8,673 bases of DNA from CAYSUS01 sp964434165 (GTDB taxonomy: Bacteria; Planctomycetota; Planctomycetia; Pirellulales; Thermoguttaceae), in assembly GCA_964434165.1 (NCBI GenBank), contig CAYSUS010000183.1, positions 1 through 8,673 of the forward strand, in the 5' to 3' direction. Below the pieces are notes generated by a model, which ran no database searches, was not told the DNA's origin, and worked only from the letters and a program-made list of their open reading frames with translations. Positions within the stretch are counted from its first letter, which is position 1. The number at the start of each line of letters is the position of its first letter. Of this stretch, positions 8,059-8,673 are shown one piece after another. Made by a program: the position numbers and the translations under genes.

Positions 8059-8640
8059 GATAGCGACGTATGAAGTACTTCGCATACGTGCAACAGCGAG
8101 TCCTGCACGTGTGAATTGAAGGATTTTTTCTCTTACATCGGCCGGTACTGAGCGATCATCTGCATCCTGTACATCTTTTCCATATATACCGAATGCCGGA
8201 AGACCTTTTTGATTATGTGCTGCCAGGACTGCTGCAAGATAAACAGCTCCCGGTCTTTCAGTGCCGTTAAATCCCCACACTGCTTTAGGGGTCAAGGGAT
8301 CCATATCCATGGTTTCCGAACCATAACACCAGCAAGGTGTCACGGTTAATGAAACGCCCACATTTTCTTTCTTAAAAAGGTCGGCACAGGCAGCTGCTTC
8401 TGCAACGCCACCGATGGTAGAATCAGCAATAACACATTCAACAGGCATTCCGTTTGGATGGGTAAGGTTTTCGGAAATCAGTTTTGCAGCAGTTTTGGCC
8501 ATTTCCATAGTTTGGTTTTCCAATGATTCCCGTACTCCTCCGAGTCTTCCGTCAATAGTCGGCCTAATACCTACTTTTGGTAAGGAAGTACGTAGTCTGT
8601 TTTTGGGTTCAGATACTTTCATATTCGATACATTAGCCAT
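7867..8640 (-). CDS. fucI: Chimeric ORF: N-terminal third of L-fucose isomerase joined to a Pro/Glu-rich tail
   Basis: The 257-residue frame starts at the ATG at 8640, which has a strong AAGGAGG 5 nt upstream. Residues about 19-194 closely match the N-terminal part of L-fucose isomerase (FucI), which converts L-fucose to L-fuculose in the cytoplasm. Diagnostic stretches are GIRPTIDGR (24-32), VECVIADS, TPCWCYGSET (101-110), WGFNGTERPGAVYLAA (122-137) and DVQDADD. FucI is about 590 residues long; the central and C-terminal domains with the metal ligands and catalytic acids are absent, so this product cannot be an active isomerase. At about residue 195, where FucI normally continues with a Gly-Gly segment, the sequence turns into a GC-rich Pro/Glu/Val tail. 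Base composition and codon use change at the same point. The fucI part appears to come from a different genome or genomic island. An assembly chimera is my leading explanation; a real fusion is possible. Confidence 0.8.
   Translation of the reverse strand: MANVSNMKVSEPKNRLRTSLPKVGIRPTIDGRLGGVRESLENQTMEMAKTAAKLISENLTHPNGMPVECVIADSTIGGVAEAAACADLFKKENVGVSLTVTPCWCYGSETMDMDPLTPKAVWGFNGTERPGAVYLAAVLAAHNQKGLPAFGIYGKDVQDADDRSVPADVREKILQFTRAGLAVARMRSTSYVAIPPEQGLVTVEEGGGPKPEDLPNEPVPVEKPVEPLPKEPGPVEELPPVPPGGVEAVPSPPASKP
8066..8089. repeat. Imperfect palindrome at the composition junction
   Basis: ACGTATGAAG (8066-8075) and CTTCGCATACGT (8078-8089) are inverted copies around a central TA, except for an extra GC at 8082-8083 in the right arm. 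Read another way, ACGTATG (8066-8072) and CATACGT (8083-8089) are perfect 7-bp arms around 10 bases. It encodes residues 185-192 of the chimeric frame and lies within about 10 bases of where FucI similarity stops. Confidence 0.6.
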
Positions 8641-8645
8641 TTGGG

Positions 8646-8652
8646 CCTCCTT
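8646..8652 (-). promoter_or_regulatory. Ribosome binding site of fucI
   Basis: On the minus strand AAGGAGG lies 5 nt before the ATG at 8640. The in-frame ATG at 8655 directly abuts this site and has no ribosome binding site of its own, so 8640 is the better start. The 18 bases upstream to the window edge are too short to judge a promoter. Confidence 0.7.
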
Positions 8653-8673
8653 CATGAAGTAGTTTTATCTCAT

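Larger units (their letters stand above)
8059..8673. other. Lower-GC segment of apparently foreign origin
   Basis: Counting directly, bases 8581-8640 are about 35% G+C and 8401-8460 about 47%, against about 72% for 7921-7980. Codons in the fucI part often end in A or T (for example AAA, ATT, GTT), unlike the strongly G/C-ending codons of the other genes. The change is abrupt, falling at about 8060-8100. The segment runs to the end of the window. Confidence 0.75.

Noticed and set aside
6457..8073. Plus-strand frame of 538 codons opposite the pump gene
   Set aside because: It is His/Asp/Arg-rich with no motif, and the pump gene on the minus strand is unambiguous and full length.
7867..8640. 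Treating the chimeric frame as a novel two-domain fucose-sensing protein
   Set aside because: The FucI part stops partway through the protein without its catalytic domains, and the change coincides with an abrupt base-composition shift, so an artefact or broken gene is more likely than a designed fusion.
8641..8655. Alternative fucI start at the ATG at 8655
   Set aside because: That ATG directly abuts the AAGGAGG that serves the ATG at 8640, and the extra five residues add nothing to the FucI match.

Overview
The window carries three complete genes, plus one open reading frame that looks chimeric. The first ~8.06 kb is uniformly GC-rich (the 60 bases at 7921-7980 are about 72% G+C). It encodes a large exported protein that combines a SAM-methyltransferase-like domain with PQQ-type beta-propeller repeats. 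I know that architecture mainly from Planctomycetota, often annotated 'PQQ-binding-like beta-propeller repeat protein', so a GC-rich planctomycete or close relative is the best guess for the host. This assignment rests on family recognition and has not been tested by phylogeny.

Layout. Positions 1-48 may be the 3' tail of an upstream gene. On the + strand, a CinA-family protein (156-1409) is followed after 40 nt by the methyltransferase/beta-propeller protein (1450-4686); the two probably share a transcript. This pair converges on a minus-strand RND (HAE1-type) efflux pump inner-membrane subunit (4750-7848). Two hairpins fill the 63-nt convergent gap. Eighteen nucleotides upstream of the pump gene (reading the minus strand) ends a minus-strand frame, 7867-8640. 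Its last ~63 residues are a GC-rich Pro/Glu/Val-rich tail, and its first ~194 residues are clearly the N-terminal third of L-fucose isomerase. The fucI part is distinctly poorer in GC (60-base samples of about 35% and 47%).

How the parts fit. The pump would normally be preceded by a periplasmic adaptor (membrane fusion protein) gene, and the GC-rich tail sits where that gene's 3' end should be. The adaptor body is absent and a foreign, truncated fucI is joined in its place, in frame, next to an imperfect palindrome at 8066-8089. The simplest explanation is a chimeric contig or template-switch artefact, but a real insertion or recombination event cannot be excluded from sequence alone. No RNA genes, CRISPR arrays, insertion sequences or attachment sites were recognised.

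No wholly new system is evident. The points most worth a second look are the fucI junction, a CinA protein whose C-terminal NMN-deamidase domain has lost its signature motif, and the exported methyltransferase/propeller fusion.
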